DNA from: Microbacterium yannicii
GTDB lineage: Bacteria > Actinomycetota > Actinomycetes > Actinomycetales > Microbacteriaceae
DNA: 64,000 bases
Direction: 5' to 3'
Assembly (NCBI RefSeq): GCF_024055635.1
Contig: NZ_JAMXMB010000025.1
Location: 124,001-188,000 of the forward strand
Positions 1 through 9,971 of the stretch are shown here, one piece after another. How positions within the stretch are numbered: the first letter of the stretch is position 1; each line of letters starts with the position of its first letter. The position numbers and the translations under genes were made by a program. The notes beneath the pieces were generated by a model. It did not search any database and was not told the DNA's origin. It saw only the letters and a program-made list of their open reading frames with translations.

Positions 1-835
1 CCTGCTTGGTCAGGTCATCGAAGATGATGAGGACGTGCTTGCCCTCGTACATCCAGTGCTGCCCGATCGCGGAGCCGGTGTACGGCGCGAGGTACTTGAA
101 GCCGGCCGGGTCGGAAGCGGGGGCCGCGACGATGGTCGTGTACTCCATCGCACCGGCGTCCTCGAGCGCGCCCTTCACGGCCGCGATCGTCGAGCCCTTC
201 TGGCCGATGGCGACATAGATGCAGCGCACCTGCTTGTCGACGTCGCCCGACTCCCAGTTCGCCTTCTGGTTGATGATCGTGTCGATCGCGATGGCGGTCT
301 TGCCGGTCTGGCGGTCGCCGATGATGAGCTGGCGCTGGCCACGGCCGACCGGGATCATCGCGTCGATCGCCTTGATGCCGGTCTGCAGCGGCTCGTGCAC
401 GCTCTTGCGCTGCATGACGCCCGGCGCCTGCAGTTCGAGGGCGCGACGGCCGGTGGTGGCGACCTCGCCGAGGCCGTCGATCGGGTTGCCGAGCGGGTCG
501 ACGACGCGGCCCAGGTAGCCCTCGCCGACGGCGACCGAGAGCACCTCGCCGGTGCGCGTCACCTGCTGGCCGGCTTCGACACCGGAGAACTCGCCGAGGA
601 CGACGACACCGATCTCGTGCTCATCGAGGTTCAGTGCGAGGCCGCTCGTGCCGTCGCCGAACGTCACGAGCTCGTTCGCCATGACACCGGGCAGGCCCTC
701 GACGTGGGCGATGCCGTCTGCGGCGTCGACGACGGTGCCGACCTCGGTGGCCGCAGCCCCGGTGGGCTCGTAGGCGGCGACGAAGTCCTTCAGCGCGTCA
801 CGGATGACGTCGGGGCTGATAGAGAGATCTGCCAT
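1..835 (-). CDS. atpA: ATP synthase F1 subunit alpha (N-terminal part, cut by window edge)
   Basis: Regulatory/catalytic alpha subunit of the F1 head of the F0F1 ATP synthase, acting on the cytoplasmic side of the membrane. The first 278 residues are visible, starting [18 protein letters not shown] at an ATG. The beta-barrel domain comes first, followed by the nucleotide-binding P-loop GDRQTGKT and a Walker B region ending IIFDDLTKQ at the window edge. It is the last visible gene of the run atpB-E-F-H-A, about 80 bases after atpH. The gamma, beta and epsilon genes are expected just outside the window. Identity is certain from the P-loop, the general alpha-subunit sequence and the operon context; the C-terminus cannot be seen. 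Confidence 0.97.
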   Translation of the reverse strand, partial: MADLSISPDVIRDALKDFVAAYEPTGAAATEVGTVVDAADGIAHVEGLPGVMANELVTFGDGTSGLALNLDEHEIGVVVLGEFSGVEAGQQVTRTGEVLSVAVGEGYLGRVVDPLGNPIDGLGEVATTGRRALELQAPGVMQRKSVHEPLQTGIKAIDAMIPVGRGQRQLIIGDRQTGKTAIAIDTIINQKANWESGDVDKQVRCIYVAIGQKGSTIAAVKGALEDAGAMEYTTIVAAPASDPAGFKYLAPYTGSAIGQHWMYEGKHVLIIFDDLTKQ

Positions 836-913
836 TGTTTTCCTTCGTTCATGGGGCCTCGGCCCCGAAAGCTCCGCGCGGTTCCTGTCTCGGCTCCGCG
901 TGGGAAGTCTGTG

Positions 914-1705
914 TCAGCCGGCGAGCCGCTGACGGAGGTCGGCCAGTCGCGCCGACACGCTCGCGTCGATGACGTCGTCCGCGATCTGCACGCGCAGGCC
1001 GCCGACGACCGTCGGGTCGACGATGGTGTTCAGTGACACCGGCGTCCCGTAGCGCTTGGACAGGGCGGCGGTGAGCCGCTCGCTCTGCACCGCGTTCAGG
1101 GGCGCTGCGGCCACGACCGTCGCGACGGCCCGGTTGCGCTGGTCGGCGACGATGTCGGTCGCGCGCGTCAGCAGCTGGCGGATGCGTCGCTCGCGCGGCT
1201 GCTGGACGAGGGATGCCGCGATCAGCGTCGCCCCCGCGCTCGCGCGCCCCTTGAGCAGCGTCTCGACAAGCGCGCCCTTCGCGGCGGAGTCGCCCAGCCG
1301 ACGCCCGAGCGCGAGCTCGAGCTCGGGGTTCTCTGCCACCGTGCGCGTCAGGGCGAACAGCTCGGCCTCGACATCGGCGCCCGCGTCGGCGACCGCCGCT
1401 GCGCGCACCGCGAGCTCCTCGATGCCATCGACGAGATCGTCGGCCGATGACCAGCGCTGCTCGACGGCGGTCGTCAGCAGCGACGCCGTCGTGGGCTTCA
1501 CGGCCCTGCCGAACACATCGGCGACGACCTGACGACGGGCCTCGGCCGGCGCAGCCGAGTCGGCGAGCGCGCCGCTCAGCTGCGACGAGTCGCCCACGGC
1601 GCGCGCGACGGCGAACAGCTCGCCGGCGACGTCGAGGTCGACGCCCGACGCGGCGCGCAGCGCCGCCGTCGTCGCCGCGAGGGCCTGAGTGGACGCGCTG
1701 CCCAT
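914..1705 (-). CDS. atpH: ATP synthase F1 subunit delta
   Basis: Delta (OSCP-type) subunit, which ties the top of the F1 head to the peripheral stalk formed by subunit b. The 263-residue protein is helical and Ala-rich (MGSASTQALAATTAALRAAS at the start) and ends with the family-typical stretch NTIVDPTVVGGLRVQIADDVIDASVSARL in spaced form, seen here as a VGG-L-V-I-DD-V-D-S pattern. It is longer than the roughly 180 residues of E. coli delta but normal for actinobacterial versions. Its ATG overlaps the atpF stop codon by one base (TAATG), which suggests translational coupling. Assignment rests on the C-terminal motif and operon position. Confidence 0.95.
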   Translation of the reverse strand: MGSASTQALAATTAALRAASGVDLDVAGELFAVARAVGDSSQLSGALADSAAPAEARRQVVADVFGRAVKPTTASLLTTAVEQRWSSADDLVDGIEELAVRAAAVADAGADVEAELFALTRTVAENPELELALGRRLGDSAAKGALVETLLKGRASAGATLIAASLVQQPRERRIRQLLTRATDIVADQRNRAVATVVAAAPLNAVQSERLTAALSKRYGTPVSLNTIVDPTVVGGLRVQIADDVIDASVSARLADLRQRLAG

Positions 1706-2262
1706 TACGCCTTCGCCCCTTCGGACTCTTCGAGCTCCGCGAGGAAGCGGTCGACGACGGCCTGAGCCTTCTTGTCGTCGGACAGCGTCTCACCGATCAC
1801 ACCGCCCGCGAGGTCGAGGGCGAGCGAGCCCACCTCGCTGCGCAGCGACACGAGCGCGGTCTGGCGCTCGGCCTCGATCTGGGAGTGTGCGGTCGTCGTC
1901 AGACGAGTGGCCTCCGCGGCAGCGGTCTCCCGCGCCTCGGCGACGATCTTCTTGCCGTCCTCACGGGCGGCATCGCGGATCTCACCGGCCTCCTGGCGAG
2001 CCTCGGCGAGCTGCGCGGTGTACTCCTCGAGCGCCGCCTCGGCTTTGCGCTGGGCCTCGTCGGCCTTCGCGATGTTGCCTTCGATCGCTGCGGAGCGCTC
2101 GTCGAGCAGCTTCTTCATCCGGGGAAGGGCGACCTTCCAGAAGATGACGAGGATGACGATGAAGCACACCGACGACCAGATGATGTCGTACCAGGCGGGA
2201 AGCAGAGGGTTGTGCGCTTCGGCACCCTCTTCCGCGGCGTACGTGACAAGAGCGTTCAGCAT
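1705..2262 (-). CDS. atpF: ATP synthase F0 subunit b
   Basis: Peripheral stalk subunit that holds F1 against rotation. The 185-residue protein has one N-terminal membrane helix at about residues 27-48, then a long charged, Ala/Glu/Arg-rich helix that would form the b-b coiled coil, reaching the C-terminus that binds delta. The start ATG has a strong ribosome-binding site (AAGGAG seven bases upstream on the minus strand). It lies 28 bases after atpE and runs directly into atpH. Everything expected of the family is present and nothing looks unusual. Confidence 0.96.
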   Translation of the reverse strand: MLNALVTYAAEEGAEAHNPLLPAWYDIIWSSVCFIVILVIFWKVALPRMKKLLDERSAAIEGNIAKADEAQRKAEAALEEYTAQLAEARQEAGEIRDAAREDGKKIVAEARETAAAEATRLTTTAHSQIEAERQTALVSLRSEVGSLALDLAGGVIGETLSDDKKAQAVVDRFLAELEESEGAKA

Positions 2263-2290
2263 CCTGTCTCCTTAAGACTGGTTATCGGGA

Positions 2291-3455
<1,165 letters not shown>

Positions 3456-3532
3456 GTCCTCGCAGAGCGAGTGGGCGGGCGCTCGTTCAGCCTATCAAAC
3501 TTGTGAGGTCGCTGAATCCGCGCCGGCGCGGA

Positions 3533-4021
3533 TCAGCGGGTCTCGGTGTGACCGTCGGTCCGATCCCCGGCATCGGGGTCGGTCGGCAGTTCCACATCGC
3601 TCACGTTCGGCACGCGCATCCGCAGCATCACCACGACGTCGATCGCGAGCGAGGCGAGCACGCTCGCGACGAGCGCGACGAAGAAGACGGCGGGCTCGAT
3701 CCAGGGCTGCCCGCGCAGGATGAAGAGGATGGCGATGAACACCACGAACTTCAGGATCCAGCCGCCCATCACGATCCCGAAGAAGATCGGCACGTAGAGC
3801 TCATTGCCGTACCACCGGTTGGCGATCAGGATGCTCGCGCCGGTGATGCCGAGGAAGACCGCGGCGACGAGCACGCCCGCGAGCGCGCTCCAGAGCCCGG
3901 TCGTCCCGGCGACGAGGAAGCCCACGACGGCGCCGACGACCGCGAGCACCGCCGTCACCGTCCCGGACCACACCAGGACGGTGCGAAGGATCGGGGTGCT
4001 GGATACGGGACTGGAGCTCAT
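3533..4021 (-). CDS. AtpI-like integral membrane protein at the head of the ATP synthase operon
   Basis: A 162-residue protein with four predicted membrane helices in two pairs (about residues 15-60 and 72-130) and a charged Asp-rich C-terminal tail. Position, size and topology fit the AtpI (ATP synthase protein I) family, whose members in other bacteria help assemble the c-ring or act in ion supply. The sequence itself is poorly conserved, so function is inferred from place. Its ATG overlaps the stop of the upstream WecA-type gene by four bases (ATGA). Confidence 0.75.
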   Translation of the reverse strand: MSSSPVSSTPILRTVLVWSGTVTAVLAVVGAVVGFLVAGTTGLWSALAGVLVAAVFLGITGASILIANRWYGNELYVPIFFGIVMGGWILKFVVFIAILFILRGQPWIEPAVFFVALVASVLASLAIDVVVMLRMRVPNVSDVELPTDPDAGDRTDGHTETR

Positions 4022-5235
4022 CGGGCGTCCTCCGGTGCGGGCGCAGGATCAGGCTGCGGCCGGGGCGATGCCGGCGCGACGGTCGCGCGGGCGGCCGTCG
4101 CGCGGGCGGCGCGGCGGTACGAGGGCATGAAGGTGACGACGAGGCAGGCGGCGATGCCGACCACGCCGTAGAGCACGCCGAAGAGGTAGTCGCCCGGCCA
4201 CTCCAGCGTGGTGCCGATGTACATCAGCAGCACGGAAAGGCTCACGAGCGCGGTCCATGCGTAGAAGATGAGGACGGCGTCGCGGTCGGTGTGCCCCATG
4301 TCGAGCATGCGGTGATGCAGATGCTTGCGATCGGGCGAGAACGGGGACTTGCCCCGGCTCATCCGCCGCACGACGGCCAGCCCGAAGTCCAGCAGCGGCA
4401 GCAGCACCACCACCACCGGCAGCAGGATGGGGATGAACGCACCGAGCAGCTGCGACCGGCCGAAGGCGTCGTTGTCGGCGATCATCGCGGGGTCGAAGTT
4501 GCCGGTGATCGAGATCGCCGAGCACGCCATCAGCAGCCCCAGCATGAGCGCGCCGGAGTCGCCCATGAACAGTCGCGCCGGGCTCCAGTTGAGCGGCAGG
4601 AAGCCGATGCACGCGCCGATGAGCACCGCCGCGATGAGGGACGACAGCGTGAAGTAGGTGCTCGAGCCGATGTCGCGGAAGACCATGTAGGAGTACGCGA
4701 AGAACACCACGTTGGCGATCAGGCACACGCCCGCGACGAGGCCGTCGAGCCCGTCGATGAAGTTCACCGCGTTCATCACGACGACGATCGAGAACACCGT
4801 GAGCGTGAAGCTCGCCCAGCTGGAGAAGATCGTCATGCCGCCGAGCGGCAGCGTGTAGATCTGCAGCTGGCCGAACCACGCGATGACCCCGGCGGCGAGG
4901 AACTGCGCGCCGAGCTTGATCATCCAGTCGAGGTCCCAGACGTCGTCGAGCACACCGACGACCACGATGAGCGCCGTCGCTCCCAGCAGGGCGTACATCT
5001 GCTGGGGATGCGCCCACACGATGGCGAAGTACGGATGCTGCGACGACATCGCGAACGCCGCCAGCACGCCCAGGAACATCGCGATGCCGCCGAGGCGGGG
5101 GGTCGGCGTCTTGTGGACATCCCGCTCGCGGATGCCGGGATACAGCTTGTACCGGAGGCTGACGCGCCACACCGCCCACGACAGGACGAAAGTGATCGCC
5201 GCCGTGAGGAGGATCGTGAAGACGTACTGCTTCAC
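4018..5235 (-). CDS. WecA/TagO-type polyprenyl-phosphate HexNAc-1-phosphate transferase
   Basis: Integral membrane enzyme that moves a sugar-1-phosphate, probably GlcNAc-1-P, from a UDP-sugar onto undecaprenyl phosphate, the first lipid-linked step of a cell-wall polysaccharide. The 405-residue protein has about ten membrane helices. It carries the family's acidic cluster LDDVWDLDW, the NFIDGLDGL motif and the cytoplasmic HLHHRMLDMGH histidine motif, all consistent with an active enzyme. In mycobacteria the same position between the threonylcarbamoyl-AMP synthase gene and the atp operon is occupied by rfe/wecA. Overlaps of four bases with both neighbours indicate one transcript. The C-terminal tail is low-complexity Ala/Pro/Arg. 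Confidence 0.9.
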   Translation of the reverse strand: MKQYVFTILLTAAITFVLSWAVWRVSLRYKLYPGIRERDVHKTPTPRLGGIAMFLGVLAAFAMSSQHPYFAIVWAHPQQMYALLGATALIVVVGVLDDVWDLDWMIKLGAQFLAAGVIAWFGQLQIYTLPLGGMTIFSSWASFTLTVFSIVVVMNAVNFIDGLDGLVAGVCLIANVVFFAYSYMVFRDIGSSTYFTLSSLIAAVLIGACIGFLPLNWSPARLFMGDSGALMLGLLMACSAISITGNFDPAMIADNDAFGRSQLLGAFIPILLPVVVVLLPLLDFGLAVVRRMSRGKSPFSPDRKHLHHRMLDMGHTDRDAVLIFYAWTALVSLSVLLMYIGTTLEWPGDYLFGVLYGVVGIAACLVVTFMPSYRRAARATAARATVAPASPRPQPDPAPAPEDAR

Positions 5236-6092
5236 GAGCGGCCCGGCTCCGGCGCCTCGGGCGCGGGGGCCGGTTCGGGTGCGGCATCCGTCCCCCCGCC
5301 GTCACCGATCGCGTGCGAGGTCGCAGAGACGCCGGACTCGGCGGGCTCTGCCCCCGGCTCGGGAGCGGATGAGGACTCGGGATCGGGCGACGCCCCGGAG
5401 TCCGCGGAGGCGTCGGCTTCGGAGCCCGGGTCGGGCTCGAGCAGGTCTCCGAGCACGTCGCGCAGCTGCGCGCGGCTCACCGCACCCTCCCGGAGCACCC
5501 GCACCTTCGGCTCCGTGCCGCCGATGAGGCTCGTCGCGTCGATGATCGTCGACGGGACGCCTGTCTTGGAGGGCCCGTCGCCGAGGTACACGGCGACGCT
5601 GTCCTTCAGCATCCCCTGCGCATCCTCCGCGGTGATGCCGGCGGGCTGTCCGGTGAGGTTCGCGCTCGACACGGCGAGCGGGCCGGTCTCCTCCAGGAGC
5701 TCGAGCGCGATGCGGTGAGCGGGCATGCGCACCGCCACCGTGCCGCGCGTCTCACCGAGGTCCCACGAGAGCGACGGCTGAGCAGGCAGCACGATGGTGA
5801 GACCGCCCGGCCAGAACTCCTCGATGAGACGCTCGATCGGTTCGGGAACCTCGGCGACGAGCGCACGCAGCGTCGTGACCCCGGCGACCAGCACGGGTGG
5901 CGGCGACTGACGCCCGCGCCCCTTGGCCGCGAGCAGGCGTGCGACGGCCTGGTGGTCGAAGGCGTCGGCGGCCACGCCGTAGACGGTGTCGGTGGGCAGG
6001 ACGACGAGCTCGCCCCGGGCGATGGCCTGGCGGGCCTGGCGCATGCCGGTGAGCAGCTGCGCCTCGTCACGGCAGTCGAAGATGGGGGACAT
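5232..6092 (-). CDS. tsaC: L-threonylcarbamoyladenylate synthase (Sua5/YrdC family)
   Basis: Makes threonylcarbamoyl-AMP from threonine, bicarbonate and ATP, the first step of the t6A37 modification of tRNAs reading ANN codons. The YrdC fold fills about residues 1-210, with the motif LPTDTVYGVAADA near the start and PLAVSSANLTGQPAG further on. I chose the ATG at 6092 (MSPIFDCRDEAQ) because the longer frame upstream is Arg-rich and unlike the family. The last roughly 70 residues are a low-complexity Ser/Ala/Pro/Glu tail, which replaces the Sua5 domain of longer homologues. It lies between prmC and wecA, as in other Actinobacteria. Confidence 0.92.
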   Translation of the reverse strand: MSPIFDCRDEAQLLTGMRQARQAIARGELVVLPTDTVYGVAADAFDHQAVARLLAAKGRGRQSPPPVLVAGVTTLRALVAEVPEPIERLIEEFWPGGLTIVLPAQPSLSWDLGETRGTVAVRMPAHRIALELLEETGPLAVSSANLTGQPAGITAEDAQGMLKDSVAVYLGDGPSKTGVPSTIIDATSLIGGTEPKVRVLREGAVSRAQLRDVLGDLLEPDPGSEADASADSGASPDPESSSAPEPGAEPAESGVSATSHAIGDGGGTDAAPEPAPAPEAPEPGRS

Positions 6093-6147
6093 GTCGCCCG
6101 ACAGTCTAATTGCGCGTGCCGCGCGAACGTTGCGAGACGGGAAGGGG

Positions 6148-7026
6148 TCAGGGATGCAGCGCGGTCGTGGCGCGGTCGCGCATCGTGAGGTCGGGGTGCG
6201 TCGCCGCCGCGCGCCAGCCGTCGGCCGCGAGGATCCGGCGGATCGCCTCTCCCTGCCACTCACCGTGCTCGATCACGATGGTGCCGCCGGGATGCGCCAG
6301 GCGCAGGCCGACCCGGCTCAGCACGCGGACGACGTCGAGGCCGTCCTCTCCCCCGTAGAGCGCAGCCGGAGGGTCGAACAGCCGCACCTCCGGATCCCGC
6401 GGGATCGCGGCATCCGGAACATACGGCGGGTTGGATGCCACCACCGACACGGTCCCGTCGAGCTCGGGGAATGCGCGGGCGAGGTCGATGAACGCGAGGG
6501 TCGCGTTGTCGGCGCCCACATGCGCGAAGTTCTCCTTCGTCCAGACGTAGGCGTCGACCGAGTTCTCGGCGGCGAACACCCGCGCGTGCGGCACCTCGGT
6601 CGCCATCGCGAGGGCGATCGCGCCGCTGCCGGTGCCGAGATCCACGGCAATGGGAGAAGCGGATGCCGCGGCTCGGAGTGCGTCGATCGCCAGCTGCGCG
6701 ACCATCTCCGTCTCCGGGCGCGGCACGAAGACGCCGGGCCCCACGCGCAGCTCGAGGTGGCGGAAGGGTGCGGTCCCGGTGATGTGCTGGAGCGGCTCGC
6801 GCGTGGCTCGACGCGCGACCAGCTCGTCGAGCCGGCGCTCATCCGCCTCGGCGATCAGGTCGCCGCGGAAGGCGGCGGCCTGCACTCCCCCGCGGCCGGC
6901 GTCGAGGACGAAGCCGGCCAGCAGCTCGGCGTCGACGGCGGGATCGGTGATGCCGGCGGCCGCCAGGCGCGCGGCCGCGCGACTGAGCGCGTCGGAGAGG
7001 GATGCGGGATCGTCGGGAGAAGCCAT
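6148..7026 (-). CDS. prmC: Release-factor glutamine N5-methyltransferase PrmC (HemK)
   Basis: SAM-dependent enzyme that methylates the glutamine of the GGQ motif in peptide release factors. The 292-residue protein has an N-terminal helical release-factor-binding domain followed by a Rossmann methyltransferase domain with the SAM loop [12 protein letters not shown] and the signature NPPY motif (SNPPYVPDA). The start ATG at 7026 gives [14 protein letters not shown]; a longer frame adds unconserved residues. Its substrate gene prfA is normally next door. Here they are separated by about 7.6 kb containing the cys genes and others, so the usual prfA-prmC pair is split. Confidence 0.93.
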   Translation of the reverse strand: MASPDDPASLSDALSRAAARLAAAGITDPAVDAELLAGFVLDAGRGGVQAAAFRGDLIAEADERRLDELVARRATREPLQHITGTAPFRHLELRVGPGVFVPRPETEMVAQLAIDALRAAASASPIAVDLGTGSGAIALAMATEVPHARVFAAENSVDAYVWTKENFAHVGADNATLAFIDLARAFPELDGTVSVVASNPPYVPDAAIPRDPEVRLFDPPAALYGGEDGLDVVRVLSRVGLRLAHPGGTIVIEHGEWQGEAIRRILAADGWRAAATHPDLTMRDRATTALHP

Positions 7027-7154
7027 GACCGCATCCACTTTAGGCCCGGCTTCCGGTGCTCCCGGTCTGCCGGACGCTCTCGCCGCGGACGTGGGACGCG
7101 TGCCCGCCTGCCGGCCGGCGCGCAAGGGTACCCGGGCACGACCAGGCTTTCGTC

Positions 7155-7196
7155 ACAGAAGGACTCACACGAAAACCCGCCCCCTAGGCTGTTGCT
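7155..7196 (+). promoter_or_regulatory. Possible cysK promoter
   Basis: A TAGGCT hexamer at 7185-7190 fits an actinobacterial -10 box and would start transcription about 30 bases before the cysK ATG. No good -35 box is visible at the right distance (GGACTC is the nearest). This is the only start signal I see in the roughly 200 bases between the divergent prmC and cysK genes. Confidence 0.35.
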
Positions 7197-7228
7197 CGAC
7201 CAGCCGTGAACCCGCGAAAGGCCCCGAC

Positions 7229-8167
7229 ATGACCGGCATCCATCCCGATATCACCTCCGCCTTCGGCAATACGCCGCTCGTGCGCCTGAACCGCGTCGCC
7301 GAGGGTGTCGGCGGGAACGTGCTGGCGAAGCTCGAGTTCTACAACCCCGCCTCCAGCGTGAAGGACCGTCTCGGCATCGCCATCGTCGACGCCGCCGAGG
7401 CATCCGGTCAGCTGCAGCCGGGCGGCACCATCGTCGAGGCCACCAGCGGCAACACCGGCATCGCGCTCGCGATGGTCGGCGCTGCCCGCGGCTACCGCGT
7501 CGTGCTGGCGATGCCCTCCTCGATGTCGATCGAGCGCCGCCTGCTCCTGAAGGGCTACGGAGCCGAGCTCGTGCTCACCGACCCCGCCGGCGGCATGAAG
7601 GGCGCGGTCGCCAAGGCCGAGGAGCTCGTCGCCGAGATCCCGGGCGCGGTGCTCGCGCGTCAGTTCGAGAACGAGGCGAACCCCGAGATCCACCGCAAGA
7701 CCACCGCCGAGGAGATCCTCCGCGACACCGACGGCCAGGTCGACTACTTCGTCGCCGGCATCGGCACGGGCGGCACGATCACCGGTGTCGGGCAGGTGCT
7801 CAAGGAGCGCGTGCCGGGCGCCAAGGTCATCGCCGTCGAGCCGGCCGATTCCCCGCTTCTCACCAAGGGCACCCCCGGGCCGCACAAGATCCAGGGCATC
7901 GGGCCGAACTTCGTGCCCGAGATCCTCGACCAGAGCGTGATCGACGAGGTCATCGACGTCGAGTTCCCCGACGCCATCTCCACCGCGCGCGCGGTCGGCG
8001 AGAAGGACGGCATCCTCGTCGGCATCTCGTCGGGCGCCGCCATCTGGGCCGCCCTGCAGGTCGCCGCCCGTCCCGAGGCGGAGGGCAAGAACATCGTCGT
8101 CATCATCCCGTCGTTCGGCGAGCGCTACTTGTCGACCGCGCTGTTCGAGGATCTGCGCGAGGATTGA
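7229..8167 (+). CDS. cysK: Cysteine synthase A (O-acetylserine sulfhydrylase), copy 1
   Basis: PLP enzyme that joins sulfide to O-acetylserine to give cysteine. The 312-residue protein has Lys45 in the SSVKDR motif as the expected PLP Schiff-base residue, the TSGNTGIAL substrate loop at about residues 72-80, the GTGGTITG phosphate-binding loop and the C-terminal SSGAAIWAA motif. The start is the ATG at 7229, after a GCGAAAGG ribosome-binding site; the longer upstream frame is an artefact of high GC. It heads a set cysK-cysK-cysE but is followed by a strong hairpin, so the second copy and cysE may be expressed at a different level. Confidence 0.95.
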   Translation: MTGIHPDITSAFGNTPLVRLNRVAEGVGGNVLAKLEFYNPASSVKDRLGIAIVDAAEASGQLQPGGTIVEATSGNTGIALAMVGAARGYRVVLAMPSSMSIERRLLLKGYGAELVLTDPAGGMKGAVAKAEELVAEIPGAVLARQFENEANPEIHRKTTAEEILRDTDGQVDYFVAGIGTGGTITGVGQVLKERVPGAKVIAVEPADSPLLTKGTPGPHKIQGIGPNFVPEILDQSVIDEVIDVEFPDAISTARAVGEKDGILVGISSGAAIWAALQVAARPEAEGKNIVVIIPSFGERYLSTALFEDLRED

Positions 8168-8174
8168 ATCTGAC

Positions 8175-8220
8175 GACGGCGCGCCGGTCCCCCGACCCGT
8201 TCGGGCGCCGGCGCGCCGTC
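8175..8220 (+). terminator. Strong GC-rich hairpin between the two cysK genes
   Basis: A perfect 13-bp stem (GACGGCGCGCCGG at 8175-8187 against its complement at 8208-8220) with a 20-base loop lies just after the first cysK stop. It looks like an intrinsic terminator or attenuator, though the U-tract after it is weak. Confidence 0.7.
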
Positions 8221-8257
8221 GCCGTCTTCCCGCGCCGCCCGAACCGAGGAGCACCAC

Positions 8258-9211
8258 GTGCCCGGCATCCATCCCGACATCACCACCGCATTCGGAGAGA
8301 CCCCGCTGGTGCGCCTCAACGCGCTCACCGAGGGTCTCGGCGCGGAGGTGCTCGCCAAGCTGGAGTTCTACAACCCCGGATCGTCGGTCAAGGACCGCCT
8401 CGGCTACGCCCTCGTGGAGGCCGCCGAGGCGGCCGGCGAGCTGCAGCCCGGCGGCACGATCGTCGAGTCCACGAGCGGCAACACCGGCATCGCGCTCGCT
8501 CTCATCGGTGCGGCGCGCGGCTACAAGGTCATCCTCACGATGCCCGCCTCCATGTCGAAGGAGCGCCGGACTCTTCTGAAGGCCTTCGGCGCGGAGCTCG
8601 TCCTCACCGACCCGTACAAGGGCATGACCGAGGCCGTCGACGCCGCCAAGCGCATCGTCGACGAGACGCCGGGAGCGATCCTCGCCCGCCAGTTCGAGCA
8701 TGAGGCGAACGCCGCAATCCACCGCCAGACCACGGCCGAGGAGATCTGGCGCGACACGGACGGCCGCGTCGACTGGTTCGTCGCGGGCTCGGGCACGGGA
8801 GGCACCATCACCGGCGTCGGTCAGGTGCTCAAGGAGCGCAATCCCGCCGCGAAGGTCGTCCTCGTCGAGCCGAAGGACTCCCCCGTGCTCACGGAGGGCC
8901 GCGCCGGCGGCCACCGCATCCAGGGCATCGGCCCGAACTTCGTGCCGGACGTGCTCGACCGCTCCGTCGTCGACGAGATCTTCGACGTCGAGTTCGACGA
9001 CGCGATCCGCGTCGCCCGTGAGCTCGCCACCCGCGAAGGCATCCTCGCCGGGATGTCGGCGGGCGCCGCCGTCTGGGCGGCACTGCAGATCGCGGCGCGC
9101 CCGGAGGCGGCCGGTCAGCGCATCGTCGTGATCGTGCCCGACTCGGGAGAGCGCTACCTCTCGACCGCCCTGTATGCGCACCTGCGCGACCCCGAGGAGG
9201 AGTCGAAATGA
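8258..9211 (+). CDS. cysK: Cysteine synthase A, copy 2 (tandem paralogue)
   Basis: A second O-acetylserine sulfhydrylase of 317 residues, collinear with copy 1 over its whole length and sharing most residues. Lys45 in [23 protein letters not shown] and SAGAAVWAA are all intact, so both copies should be active. It starts at a GTG with GAGGAG upstream. Its last codons overlap cysE by four bases (ATGA), tying this copy rather than copy 1 to serine acetyltransferase in translation. CysE and CysK form the cysteine synthase complex; this copy ends SK after an acidic stretch. The pair most simply reflects a local tandem duplication. Confidence 0.94.
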   Translation: MPGIHPDITTAFGETPLVRLNALTEGLGAEVLAKLEFYNPGSSVKDRLGYALVEAAEAAGELQPGGTIVESTSGNTGIALALIGAARGYKVILTMPASMSKERRTLLKAFGAELVLTDPYKGMTEAVDAAKRIVDETPGAILARQFEHEANAAIHRQTTAEEIWRDTDGRVDWFVAGSGTGGTITGVGQVLKERNPAAKVVLVEPKDSPVLTEGRAGGHRIQGIGPNFVPDVLDRSVVDEIFDVEFDDAIRVARELATREGILAGMSAGAAVWAALQIAARPEAAGQRIVVIVPDSGERYLSTALYAHLRDPEEESK

Positions 9212-9792
9212 CCGACGAGCGCATCGGATTCTTCGCGCGCGTGCGCGAAGACGTCGCGGCGGCGAAGCTGCGCGACCCCGCGGCGCGCGGCGGCCTCGAG
9301 ATCGCCGTGCTGTACCCGGGCCTGCACGCCATCTGGGCCCACCGCGTGTGGCACGCGCTCTGGACGCGCGACGTGCGGTTCATCGCGCGCGCCGGGTCGC
9401 AGGTCACGCGCTGGCTCACCGGCATCGAGATCCACCCCGGCGCCACCATCGGCCGCCGCTTCTTCATCGACCACGGCATGGGCGTCGTGATCGGCGAGAC
9501 CGCCGAGGTCGGCGACGACGTCATGCTCTATCACGGCGTCACCCTCGGCGGGCGCCAGCGCGAGGGCGGCAAGCGGCACCCCACGATCGAGGACGGGGTC
9601 GCGGTCGGCGCCGGCGCGAAGATCCTCGGGCCGATCACGATCGGCGCGGGATCGGTGGTCGGCGCCAACGCCGTCGTCACGAAGGACGCACCCGCCGACT
9701 CCGTGCTTGTCGGTGTGCCCGCCAAGCCGCGCGCGCGCCGCAGCGGCGACGACACGCGCGCCCTGCTGACGACGCCCGAATACCACATCTGA
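9208..9792 (+). CDS. cysE: Serine O-acetyltransferase
   Basis: Makes O-acetylserine from serine and acetyl-CoA, the substrate of CysK. The 194-residue protein is the short bacterial form: a brief N-terminal helical part (residues 1-70) followed by the left-handed beta-helix of hexapeptide repeats with the catalytic HHG-type region seen as [28 protein letters not shown] in spaced form, and the [16 protein letters not shown] loop. It overlaps the upstream cysK by ATGA and ends in TAFC-free tail [10 protein letters not shown], whose terminal Ile matches the CysE C-terminal residue that docks into the CysK active site. Product feedback by cysteine is known for the family. Confidence 0.95.
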   Translation: MTDERIGFFARVREDVAAAKLRDPAARGGLEIAVLYPGLHAIWAHRVWHALWTRDVRFIARAGSQVTRWLTGIEIHPGATIGRRFFIDHGMGVVIGETAEVGDDVMLYHGVTLGGRQREGGKRHPTIEDGVAVGAGAKILGPITIGAGSVVGANAVVTKDAPADSVLVGVPAKPRARRSGDDTRALLTTPEYHI

Positions 9793-9827
9793 CCGATCCT
9801 GCGGAGAACGGATGCCGCGGCCCGCGG

Positions 9828-9971
9828 TCCTCACGCAGCAGTGTCGTCACGCAGCAGTGTCTTCACACAGCTGTGTCGTCACGCAGCTGTGTCGTCACGC
9901 AGCTGTGTCGTCACGCAGCTGTGTCGTCACGCAGCAGTGTCGCGACCCAGCCGTGCCTTCAGGCGGCTGTG
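9828..9971. repeat. Nine-unit tandem array of a 16-bp repeat
   Basis: Nine back-to-back 16-bp units start at 9828, 9844, 9860, 9876, 9892, 9908, 9924, 9940 and 9956. The consensus is TCGTCACGCAGCTGTG; three central units are identical and the outer ones diverge. The unit contains a CAGCTG palindrome. The array fills the gap between the convergent cysE and LuxR-type genes, and the last unit covers the stop codon of the regulator. Confidence 0.95.

Noticed and set aside
9828-9971. Array considered as CRISPR
   Set aside because: Units are directly joined with no spacers and only 16 bases long; no cas genes are nearby.
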